64,000 bases of DNA from Acridotheres tristis (taxonomy: Eukaryota; Chordata; Aves; Passeriformes; Sturnidae). Below the pieces are notes generated by a model that ran no database searches, was not told where the DNA came from, and saw nothing but the letters and a program-made list of their open reading frames with translations. Both the position numbers and the translations under genes were made by a program. The stretch's first letter is position 1. Each line of letters starts with the position of its first letter. The DNA is taken from assembly GCA_037013685.1 (NCBI GenBank), contig CM072919.1, forward strand, positions 2,481,616 through 2,545,615, written 5' to 3'. This document shows positions 12,801 to 24,800 of this stretch, piece after piece.

Positions 12801-15800
12801 TAACAGCTTCAGGCTCACTGAGAATTCATTCCGAGGAGCAAATTCAAGGAGCTCCAGAGGTGCCCCAGGGGTGAGCAGTGCAGTGGCCCTGCAGCCCTGG
12901 GCTGTGTTGGTGAGGACAGGAGAGCTGCCATTCTCCCTTTCCATGTCCCCACAGCACACAGAGCTGGCAGCACGTGTGTCACTGTCTGGGGAATAAATAA
13001 GGACTCGAGAAAACTCCCTTAGGGTGTGCTCACAACTGCACCGACCACGCTGCCAGCTGAGCCGTGAAATCGCTTTTGTTCTTGTGTTGGAGGAAATGTT
13101 TTCTGTTCCAGGCAGCCCCAAAGCTGCTTTGCAGGAGGGGAAATAGCAAAGTCTGAACAACAAAACTGAATTTCTATTATAAAGAATGGATGAGGATACC
13201 ATGTTTATGTTATCCCATCGTGCTGTGCACAGGAAAGCTAAATATTCAGAGATTTGATTTTTAATAATTAATTTCAATCTTCATTGAAAGAAAATTTCAA
13301 AACCTATCATTTTCTAAGTCAGTCATTCCAAAACTGAGCAAACCAAAATATTTCTGAACCAAACCAAGCAGTTGCTGAACTGGATGTTTAGAAAGTTTCT
13401 CATTTGTCCTTGCAGAGTCTGCAGTGTGGAAATGGACACTGGGACAATGAGTTCCAACAAAGAACACTTTTATTTCTCTAGCTATTAAATAAATTATTGT
13501 TTTTATCCAAGACTTTGGTCTGGGATTATTTCTTGTCTTTCTTTGTAGATTTTGGGGTTTCTTTCAAGTTTTGTTTAGATTTTTTTTTTTTTTTTTTTTT
13601 ACTTTGTGCAGATATTGACCTCTAAGAAAAGTGACTTGGAAATGAGGCTGCAAATGAAGTTTTTAATCCAGGAAGAATTTGGTTTTTGGCAGAAGCAACT
13701 ATTTGCTTTTCTGCTGCTTATAAATATTTGCAGGTCTCAAAACTGATAGATTTATTAGATAGCATCGTCTGCTTTGAACTTTACAAAAGGCTCTGTATTT
13801 TCTATCTATACATCTATAAATCTGGATCTGGAGGGAATTCCCCAAAATATTTGAGGACTTCATTAAAAAAAATCATCTAATTAACGTGCTGAAGCCAATT
13901 TCTGTGTGTTCCTTTGGCAGTAAGAGCTCGGGGGAAGCCCAGCTGCAGGTGGAGGTGCCCGACTCCATCACCACGTGGATCACGGAGGCTGTGGCTGTGT
14001 CTGAGGAGCAGGGGCTGGGCATTGCCGGCCAGACAGAGCTCAAGACCTTCAAACCTTTCTTCATCGACTTCACTCTGCCCTACCACGTCATCCGGGGCGA
14101 GCAGACCAAGATCCCCCTCACTGTCTACAATTACCTGGCCGTGTGTGCAGAGGTGACAGCTCAGCCCTGCCTTAGCACAATGGCAATTAGCCAATATATT
14201 GATCACTTGTCACACTAGAGAAGGTGCCAGGCTGTCAGGGGGGTCAGCTGAGCAGAGATGCTCTGAGAAGATAAATCTTGTTCTTCTCCTCTCAAATAAA
14301 TGTCATCGCTTCAGTTGCCATTTGAGACACTCCACACGTGTCTCGCAGCACTTCAGAAAAACAAATGTTGAAAAAGGCAGGGAAGAAATTTGGAATCTTG
14401 TGCTGAGCCACAAAGAAGAATTTCCTTCATGATCAAAAAGCTGGCAAAATAGTTTATTTTGAAGGATTTTTTCTTTTTCCCCAGGAAATTCCATCTCCCT
14501 TAATGTTTTCTTCTCACACTCCCTGTCTGCCCAGCTCCAGCAGCATCTCCCTGAAATACTTGTAGAATTGCTGAGCTGAAAGTACTGCTCTCAGTCAGAT
14601 CCACAGTTAGAAACTCTGAAGAATGAATAATCTGTGATTTTTTAGTTTTTTTTTTTTTTAAGGATTCTATGGGTTTCACTGATCATAGATCATTTTGGCT
14701 TTGTAGCTGATATTTCCAATAAACGGCATTTCCAAAACTTTCACAGGTCCACGTGAAGATTTCTGTCCCAAAAGGCATCAAGTTTGTTGGGCACCCTGGG
14801 AAGCACCACCTGACCAGGAAGAAATGTGTGGCCCCTGGGGAAGCCAAACCCACCTCCATCGTTCTGTCCTTCAACGAGCTGGGGCTCAGCAACATCACTG
14901 GTACACAGCTCCAAACATCTTCGTGCTGCCTGAAGGGGTTTTATAAATGTTTCTTCTTGTTCCTCTCTCAGGAGGAAATTATTGTTCCCCTCTTGCCCCA
15001 GTTCCTTCATTCCACCTGCTGCCAGCTTGGCTTTTCACCCTCATTTGTTGCAGGAGCAAATTCCCTGCCTGTGATGCACAGAATGCACAAACAAACATCA
15101 GGATCTTCTCTGGTCATCAGTTTTCCTGTTGTGATATTTGCTTATCCAAGGATGGCCCTTTTACATTTCCCTGAAGAGATCAGAGGAATTTTTTTAAACA
15201 ACAAATTCTGTGCAAATTATCCCAGTAAAAACTGTGCAACACCCAAAATAGGAAAGAGTTTCTCTGTTGATTGTTCAAATATTGCCTGGTTTTAGATGTG
15301 CTTGCTCAGATATGGATAAAGGGAATAAGAGAGGTAATTACAGCACTTGATGTGCTGTTAATCAGCTGCTTCTAATTAGTTTGGATCTCTTTAATTTCTA
15401 GAGATCTTCCAATCTCAAAATCTCTGCTGCTTTTCCCTTCTGTTCCTTAGCAAAAGCTTTTGCCTATGGTGGGACCAACTGCTGTCAGGAGGGGATGCAG
15501 CCCCTGAAGAGTGGCAAACACTCAGAGGATTCTCACATGGACAAAAGGAGCCCTGTGGGGATGGATTATGTTCGCAGCAGTGTCATTATTGAGGTGAGAA
15601 AACACGAATTTATCATCGTCCAGGAAAAAAAATGCTCGGGCAAATTGTGAGATGAAACGTGAATAGGTTTATAAAGATCCTCAATTGGTTTATGGTGTGT
15701 TAGGGAGATTGGAAATAATCAGCTTTAGTGGTAACTTGTACAGACAGAACCCATTTGAGCTCCTCTGATGAATCTTCACTGTTCAGGAGAAAAAGCAATG

Positions 15801-18800
15801 GGAATTTGATGGGATAAGCCTACCTAATTAATCTAAGAAGTGTGATAAAATGGAAGGTTCTCTGGCAGTGGTTTGCACTGCTCTAGCAACAGAACACAGT
15901 GCCATCACTTTTCTATAAAGGATATAAACCATTGCACAGCAGCAAAAAGAATTTCTGTATTTTCCAAGTAAAACTGGAATCTGTTCCTGCTAATCCAAGC
16001 CCTGTGGTTTATGTGTGAATTTCTGTCTTTCTATAGCCAGAGGGACTGTCCAGAGAATACACCTACAGTGTGTTCTTCTGCCCAAATGGTAAGTTCATGA
16101 TTTGAATGAAATATTCAGTTTGTTTGAATCGGTTTTAAAAAGAAGCATTTGGTTTCATCTTGTTTAAAAAAAAAAAAAAAATTAAAAAATCTTTGTTTCC
16201 ATTTCTCTGTGATTGATGAGTTATGATGTGTAGGAAGAACTTGTAAATAAAGAGTCTTTCTTACCTGGCTGGCTAATTATGAATTTGCTCTAACTGCCCA
16301 AGCGATTTCTGGAAATGGCCATTAAATTCCTTTACTTTATGGAACAGTTTAAGTATTCAGCACTGTGGACAGTAACTGGGACTGTACTTTATTTTCAGCT
16401 GGTGTTTTAAGATTCAGTTCTGGAATCAGTCTGTCCTTTCTGCCAGAGATTTGAATAGCTCAGAGTTGGCTCCAGTAGCTAAACAGAGATGCTTTTGACC
16501 AGTAGATCAGAACTGAAAAATCACTTGCTGAATTCAGCTGAGCAGTTTGAAGGATTTTCTGCCTTGAAGGGGGTAAAAATAAAAGATGAAGAAACACCCA
16601 TGTGTATGTTAATAATTTAAAAGAAGATGGGGAAAAAAAAGACAAACATGTACTTAGGAAAGTTCTGTTTGAACTTCAGTTATCAGCCTGGCGTTGTTTT
16701 TATTGTCTGCAAGATGAACTCGAATTCTTACAGCATCCCCTTGTTTTTCTGACTAGAGAAAATACACATTTCCACCCCTAACAAGTACGAGTACCAGTAC
16801 ATGCAGAAGCCAGCCCAGATGGGGCACTTTGACGTCTCAGTCAAGGCTCACAACGACGCTCACCTGGCGCTGTCCTCGGGCCCCCACGACATGGCAGAGA
16901 TGACAGAGATCGTCATCGGGGGACAGCACAACACCAGGACTTGGATTTCCACCAGCAAGATGGGAGAGCCAGTGGCCAGCAGGGACACCCCTGGCATCCT
17001 CTCCTGGGATGAATTCCGCAGCTTCTGGATCAGCTGGAAAAATGGAGTTATCCAGGTACTGAATTCTTCTGCGTGGTGCTCTGGAGTCTCTTTTTAAACA
17101 GTTTGAGCACACACAGAGCAGTTTTTTTCCTTGGTGTAGAAGGTGGGAGCTTCATTCCTGTTACCTTTCCCCCCCGAGGCCCTGATCAGGCTGTTGTGAC
17201 CACAACAATTCTGCTTTTGCCACCGTTTTGTCCTCAGCACCTCAGCCCTCAACATTTTTAGGGATGAAAGCCTCGAGGGCCAAGCCCGTGGAACTCTCCT
17301 TGAACTTCCTTGGGTTGTTTTGTGGGTGGGGAAGAGAAGAGGCATTGCTGGCCCTGCAGTGCACACCTGGGCTGGGAGGTGTGTGGGCTCCTGCAGCTCC
17401 ATGGTCTCTTGTCCCTTTCAGGTTGGCCACGGTACTCGGGTGCTAAACGAATCTATTATTGTGGAGTGGACAGTCCCCAAACAGCTTGAGGTGAAGTACA
17501 TTGGCTTTTCCACAGGCTGGGGGTCAATGGGAGAGTTTAAAATTTGGAGAAAAGAAGAGACTGATGAAAATCACAATGAAGCATTTACTCTTGGAGTTCC
17601 CCACAACATAATTCCAGGATCAGAAAGAGCTACGGCTTCAATAATAGGTATCAATTATCAGGAGGTATCACTTAGGTACCCCTTATCAAATGTGAACAGA
17701 TGCTCCAGCTGTTACTTCTGACCAGTACTTGAGTAATGCACACAGATAAGATAGTCACAGGCACTTAAAAAGGTTTATTGCTGCTTAATTCTGGGGCAGA
17801 ATTCCTTGGGGTTTCTTTGTCACTTGTTTGAAGCCTGTTTGGGTTGACAGTGGTTTAAAGCTGATGCCACGTGAGGGGCTTTGCAGGGGCACTGCTACAG
17901 TTCATGGTATTTATTTTATTGTCATCCTCACCACAAATTGTGCCATGGTCTAAACTGGTCTAAACTGGGAAGTCATGGATAACCAAAGGCTGGAATGTGG
18001 AATTTCTTTAATCCAACAAGAGATTGAAGGGCTAAGACTTAACAGCTGAAGGACTTCCCATTTATGTCACAGTGTATTTAAGCTGGCTCTGGGGTAGCCA
18101 GGAGACATCAGTGCAGTCAGATGGGGGTTAATCATAAAACACCAACAGGAAACCTGAATTGCCTGATCCTGAGCATTTCCCCTCTTTCCCAAACAGGAGA
18201 TGTGATGGGTCCTACTCTGAACAACCTGGACAACCTGCTGAGGTTGCCCTTTGGCTGTGGGGAGCAGAACATGATCCATTTTGCTCCCAATGTCTTTGTC
18301 CTGAAATACCTGCAGAAAACCAAGCAGCTCAGTCACGAGGTGGAGGTTGAAGCCACTGATTACCTTGTCCAAGGTAACTCATCACAGTTACATTTACAGA
18401 TGGAAAAAAGGCTTTGAATTAATAGTTTTGCTTTACATGTCACTTTTTCTAATCGAGAATAGCCCAAGTGATGAGGATTCATCATTTCTTGCAGGATAAT
18501 CTCACAGTCTGACAGATTTTGATGGCAAGAGGTTTTCCTTCAGTAACTCCTCTTTCAGATGTTTGTTGATTTATCTTTCTTTTTTTTTTCCTTAGCTGAT
18601 TTCTATGTTTAAACATTTTAGAAAGTAAAGGAAAATGAAATTTAGCAAAATCTGTGTATTTAGGGGATTTTGCTTTATTCATAAATTGTCTTTTTAAGCC
18701 TTGAGTCATTAGAAGTATGGCTCTTTTCTAGACTTTTTTAAAATAGTATTTTCTTAGTAACAATATACCAAAAATCAGAATTTAGTATCCAAAGTAGTTA

Positions 18801-21800
18801 AAAGCCTTCATTACATGGTTCTAGGTTATCTCTCCTTTCAGTGTCCTGTCCTACTTTACTAAGCAGCTCAAAACAACCTTTTTCCTTTTTTTTTTTTTCC
18901 CCCACTGTTTTTCTCAGCGTTTGTTTTGGGAAGAGCCATGTGCAAAATAGTTTTATAACTAAGTGCAATTCTCAGGACAAGTAAGAATTCAGAGATCATT
19001 AAAAACAAGAGTGACCCAAAGGGACAAAGCTCTCTTGTGTATGAGTCAGACAATAGTCATGTCATGAAATCAGAGGTGACAGGGTTAGGTGGTTCTCCTC
19101 TGAAAATATAAATATAAAATGTAATATGTGAGATATTTCTTGTGTTCAGCAGCAAAAGCCCAGTTCTGTTTCCTCTGCCTGGCTCCAGATTTCACTTGTA
19201 ATTTTCTGTGCTTGCTGGGAGCAGTGAGGCAAAGGGAATTTGTTAATGGCCCGAGTCAGTGTTTCCTTTGCAACATCATTTGCTTTTGTTTCTTTTTATG
19301 AATCTGCAAACCTTCCAGGTTTTTGGCTCCAAACTCTGTTTGCTAATTAACCCTTACAGAAGAAACCCCAAGAGTTTTAAACCCTTCTGTGTTTACTGGA
19401 GCCCTGCCAAGTCAAAGGTTTAGATGGGAAGTGCTCACTCTAGAAGGCTTTTGTGATTTACCAAGCCAGAAAACTTCTTCATCCCTTAATCATCCATCAT
19501 GGAAAGTGCTGATACCCAGCAATTCCTGTGTATTCCCTCTTTAAAAGTGGCCTGGGCTAAGCCAGTCAGTATTTTTTCTACTTTCCCACAAAAAGCCCCA
19601 AAAAACCAGGTGGATAGGGGAAAAGTGGAGAGAGGAACCTCTCCAGTGAGCCCCAGCACCCAGAGGAGTGTTTAGAAAAGAGGAGGGTTCAGAAGCAAGG
19701 CATAAAGTCTGTGCCACTCCCAGCCAACAAGTGAAGAAGAATAACAGCAAGAGCAGTGAAGCATAATTCAGCTCAAAATCCCAGAATATCCTGAGCTGGA
19801 AGGGACCCACTGTGATCAGGGGCTCCAGCTCTGGAATGAGTGGCCCATGCAGGGGTCAGACCCACAGCCCTGGCAGTATTGGCACCATGAACACTCAAAA
19901 AGAGAAGAACAGAAACAATGAGAAGAGTGATATAAAATATAAGGACTGAATGTGTCCATTTGCACACTGGAAATGAACACTGAGGAGCTGTTTAAGCAGG
20001 AGCTGCTCAGTAGTAAATCATACCTGAGGGGGAAAAAAGCAATTTAATTTAATTTAGCCCCTATTTTTTGGAAGAAGAAAAAATAATAATACCATTACTT
20101 AGGCTTTCTGCCAGGTATTTGTACCTCTCCCACCACTCCCAGACAAAGATGTGGTGACTACAAGACCATCATCAATCTCTAGGTCTTCATTCCTCCCATT
20201 TTTCAGGCCATTCCCTGTGAGCACTGGGGGGGCTGCAGAACAACTGGGAAGTGTGGGAGTCATGGTCAATCCTCAGGGATGGAGGAGCTGCCTGGATCTG
20301 CAGAGGTCAGCACAGAAACTTCACCTCTGGAAATGAAACACAAATCCACTCCCATAAAAACATCATGTGGTGTGGAACAAAGCTGTGTGCTGCGTTCAGC
20401 AGGCATTAAATGTCTTTGGACACAATCTTCTTGCAGATTGGACTTTTCCTTATCAGAAATATCCAATGGGTTTGACTCCAATGGGTGTTTTTAGAGCTTT
20501 ATCCAGGTGTGTTTTGTGTATTCATCCATGTGGAGGTTTTATCATGGTTGTAGACAAACAGGTTTGAGGACAAACCCTTTTCCCAGTAGAAAAGAGCATT
20601 TCTGCTCCTTTTTTCATTTTCATCCTCAGAAGGCATTCCAGAAGAGAGTTCTTATCTTCAGCACTCACCTTGTTAATGATGATGTCTAAAAGCAGCCTCG
20701 GGCCAGCCCCTGCAGCTGGGAGGTGTTCATGAGCCCTGAGATCACAGATGTTGTTTTTATGTTACGTGAAGTTGTTCCAAGCAACAGCTTTGGGAAAAGT
20801 CTGAATCCAGCTGTAATGTCACAGGCAAGACATTTTCATTTGTAAATGCAAGTAAAATGGAAGGAGAGTGGCTGTATGCTGAAGTAAAAACCTTTTGATA
20901 ATGCATTTTTTTTCGGATGAGTATCAGATTTTTAGCATTTCCAGTGTCCAAAAGGCAGGAGCTGTGGTGTCCCAGATGTTATCCTGAGCAGATTTCTGGA
21001 TAAACTGCACACAGAGCTGGCTCTCACTCACAGCAGAATAAGAAGCTGCCTCAGGCAGCAGAATCCCTTACACATGTTCCAGATGTTCTGAGTCTTCATT
21101 CACTTGAAATACTCGTTTTTCTCTGTGTGAGGAGATTTTGGACTCCCCCAATTCTTTTGTGACTTCCAGGCTACCAGCGCCAGCTGACCTACAAGAGGCA
21201 GGACGGCTCCTACAGCGCTTTTGGGGAGAGGGACTCCTCCGGGAGCATGTGGTGAGTGGCTGTTTAAAACTGACTGAGAGAAGTGCTAAGTGTTTGCTAA
21301 ACGGGAAAAACACACAATTGGCTGGGAAAGAGGAGTGGTTTTCCAGCTTCTCTCGTGGTATCACACACAGTGGAGAGCAGAAATAATGCAATAATATTCA
21401 GTGACTACAGAACTGCTGTACAGTGCTGCTGAGTGATGCATCAGGTGATGTGTTGTAGGTGATTCAGGAGCAGGTAAGAGAGTTAAATCTGCTGGTTAGT
21501 CCAGGCTTCAGGCACAAAGCTGTAGTTAAGGATCATATCTGCAGTTGGAGTAGCAATTATGGGGTATTTAAGCACCTATTTCCATTAAGGAATGGAGTTT
21601 TACCTGAAGCAGGCAAAGGAAATGTGCTGTCTGTACAAGGCTTCTATCAGGTAGAAAACTCACCAAAACCAACTCAAAGACATCCTTGTACCTGGATGGA
21701 ACAGGATGGGTTTGTGCTCTGGGAATAAAAAAAAAACCTTTGAGTGACACAGCAGGAGAGGCAGAGCTGTGACCCTGCAGGGTCACTGCTGCCAGTGCAG

Positions 21801-24800
21801 CAAATCTGGGGGGTTTGTGTGACCCCAGCCCCGAGTGCCACCGCCCCCGGGGGCTCCGGGGATGCTGAGCTCCATCCCTCAGCTCCATCCCTGTCTGGCA
21901 TTTCCCTGATTGCCCTCCCAGCCCAGGGAGCTGCTGCTCCTCCCGGGACTGGATGTGAAATGTGGTGACACACAATTACTCAACCTGCCAGGCAGCAGTG
22001 TTTGCTACCCTCCCATCCCTCGGGGCCTTGTAAATGCAATGACTCAATCCCCCGAAGCTGGCCAGTGCTCACACTTGTTGTCAGAGGTTTAGAATTCCAA
22101 AATCACTTCTGGTGCTTTCTTAAGTCTTAATTCTGTATAAAGTGTAACGCAGTTTCAGGCTTGAGGAAAGATCTGGATTTCTTGTGAGAAGTATATTGAT
22201 TCTTAATTTTAAAATATTGATTCTTAGCTTAAAAACTTTAATAATTTGGGATGAAAACGAACTATATTTCAGAGTGTGCCATAATTATGACAAATACACC
22301 TTTGAGTTCTATTTTTCATTTTTATTTGTTGACCTTTGATCCTTTTCTTATCCAAAGCCTGGACAGTGTTCGGGTGCTTTTATATCCCATGAGAGTTTTA
22401 ACAACAATCTTTTGTGTTTCCCAGCAAGATTTCTTTCAATTTGTGCTTTCTAAGAATACCATTCTTTCCCTACTGTTACTTTATTCTGAATTACTTATCT
22501 CAGTGAAGATGATGAATTCATTTTTACAGGTTAACAGCTTTTGTCCTCAAGTCCTTTGCTCAGTCTCGTGGCTTTATTTTCATTGACCCCAAAGAACTCA
22601 CAGCTGCCAAAGACTGGATCATCCAGCACCAGAAAGAAGATGGTTCTTTCCCTGCTATGGGCAGGATACTAAACAAGGACATTCAGGTAAAAACCACCCA
22701 GGATCAGCTTGCAGCAAGGACATTTTTAAAGTTATTATCAGAGCATGAATGATCAGTCTGAATATGAATTTTGCACTTGAAAGGTTGGAGTGCTGCAGGG
22801 AGAACCAGGGAAATTTCAGCTTAAAAAGTTTTATCAGAGTGTGTCTGTGGGGTGGATGGAAAGCAAGGTGTGAAGTCTTACAAAATACTGCATTATTGCA
22901 AAATAATGAAATAGTGCATGAAATGTGTCCTCAGGCCAGGAACAGCTGAGTCCTGGCTCCAACCAGTGTGAGCTTGGGTTCTTAAATTTTGTACTCCTTG
23001 TGTGCAAAGAAAAGAAATTTGGTGATGCTTCAACTTCTCCCCTAGCTCTAACACATCCTTTGTATTGCTTCAAGGTCTCTTTTTTTCCTCCAGTGTCCTT
23101 TTCACCAGTTCTGATCCAGTGGTTTGTGTTGTTTGCCCTTCCAGGGTGGGATCCATGGGAAGATCTCCCTGACAGCTTATGTGGTTGCATCTCTTCTGGA
23201 AACTGGTGTCACTTCTGAGGTAACGAAAGCTCAGTTCAAACAGCTCCAAAATTTCTCTCTATTCTTTTTTTTTTTCAAACTTCATTTTGCTGTTTGCCTT
23301 CAGAGGTTCTGTGCTCTCTAGAATGACTGACAGCATCCAGGGAAGAGAGGCTGCTGGAAAACCTTGGGATTGTTCTGACGTTCAGGAATCTGTTCTGAAG
23401 TTATTCAAGGTGGTCTCCCACCCTTCAGCCATCAGCTCCTGATTATTCCACCAGAGCAAAACACTTCCCTGCAGCTCCATCCCTCAACCTCTCCAAGAAA
23501 TTACTGCAAAAAGCATTTTCTGCCTCTTAGCTTCAAGCTGTGAGTGCAGCCTGTGCAGATCCTGGTCTCTTGCCTGTAGAGACTCAGAAATCCTGGCTTG
23601 GTGCTAAAGGCAGTTTAACTTGGGGATCCAGAGAGCTCTTGTGGTCTGGCTTGGCTGCAGTGGCCAAAATGCTACTGCTGTTAGATTCCAGTGCCTTTGG
23701 AGAGCTGAGCTCCTGCAATGTGCTGGACTGAGGGCTCTGGAGAAAAATGTTTCTGTTCTTTGGAGTGAGACAGAGCAGGAACACTTCTAAAAAGAGAAGC
23801 AGCTATGAAGGAATGGCCAATTCCACTGGAAAAAAAACCCCAAACTTCAGTACAACTGATGTTTTAGGGATTCCTCCTTAAAACTCCTGGTAAAACAATG
23901 CTCCTGCCCTCTGTGTTTCTGCCAGCATGCAGTTCACTAGAATGGAGGTGTTATATAAGATTTTAGTGACACATTCCCCCTAACCTGGGCTGGGAAGATG
24001 CTCCCTTGCAGATGTTGCCTTGCTCTCCAGCCAAGGGAGAGGGCAGTGGTGTCTGTGCCCAGGCAGAGCTGCTGGAAGATGGAAAGAGGAGGGTTAGTGG
24101 ATGTTGCAGCATCTCTTGTGATCTGCTCTCAGACAAAAGGGTCCAGTCAGGCACAGCCCCGTGAGTTTGTGGAGGTGTCAGAACAGCCAGTGCCCGTTCA
24201 GGAGCTCTGGTAACCTCAGCACTCCTCATCCTGTGCAGCCTGAGGAGTGAGGCCAGGCTGCTGGTGCAGGCAGGTGCCCCCTAACCCCCTGTCCTTGTTG
24301 GAGTGGAAGGCTTTCAACCTTATTACAAATTCAGAAAACCTGCAGAGCTCACAGAGGAACTTCCTGCCTGCCTGTCAGCAGTGTCCCCTCTGAGCAGTGA
24401 TGTGATGCTCTCTCTGGGCTGCTGTGTGTCAAGGCAGCCCCAGCAGGGCAGTTTCTGTGCATTCTAATGGTTTTCCTAGAGGAGATTTGTGAGTGTTCCT
24501 AATGATCTTAGCTAGGAAATGAGGAAGGGGAAGGTTAGTGCCACAGGGAAATCAAAGGAAACCAAATTACATCAAGTCCAATTAAATTGTTTCTATAAAT
24601 TATCAGAGCCACGTTCCAGCATGGTGAGGTCATTGGGGGAGTTAATAAAACATGTTTGTTGGCTGCAGGGACCCCTGGGAACCTTGGCCTTTATTATCCT
24701 CTGGCGTCTGCCAGATGCTCCAGAGTGTCAGGAACACAATCAAACCTCCAGTGCAGAGCTCACCCTGCCTGTCCATCTGCTGCCTTGCAGGGGCACAGAA

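Larger units (their letters stand above)
11086..13920 (+). other. CPAMD8: CPAMD8 intron, 2.8 kb
   Basis: Contains a poly-A run near 11868, a CR1 fragment (12268-12480), a degenerate T-rich tandem repeat (12575-12745) and otherwise unique sequence. The protein joins CLNV to SKSSGE across it with no missing residues evident. Confidence 0.7.

Noticed and set aside
18374..21169. tRNA, snoRNA or microRNA genes in introns
   Set aside because: I could not see cloverleaf A/B boxes, C/D boxes or long hairpins by eye; a covariance-model search would be needed to exclude them.
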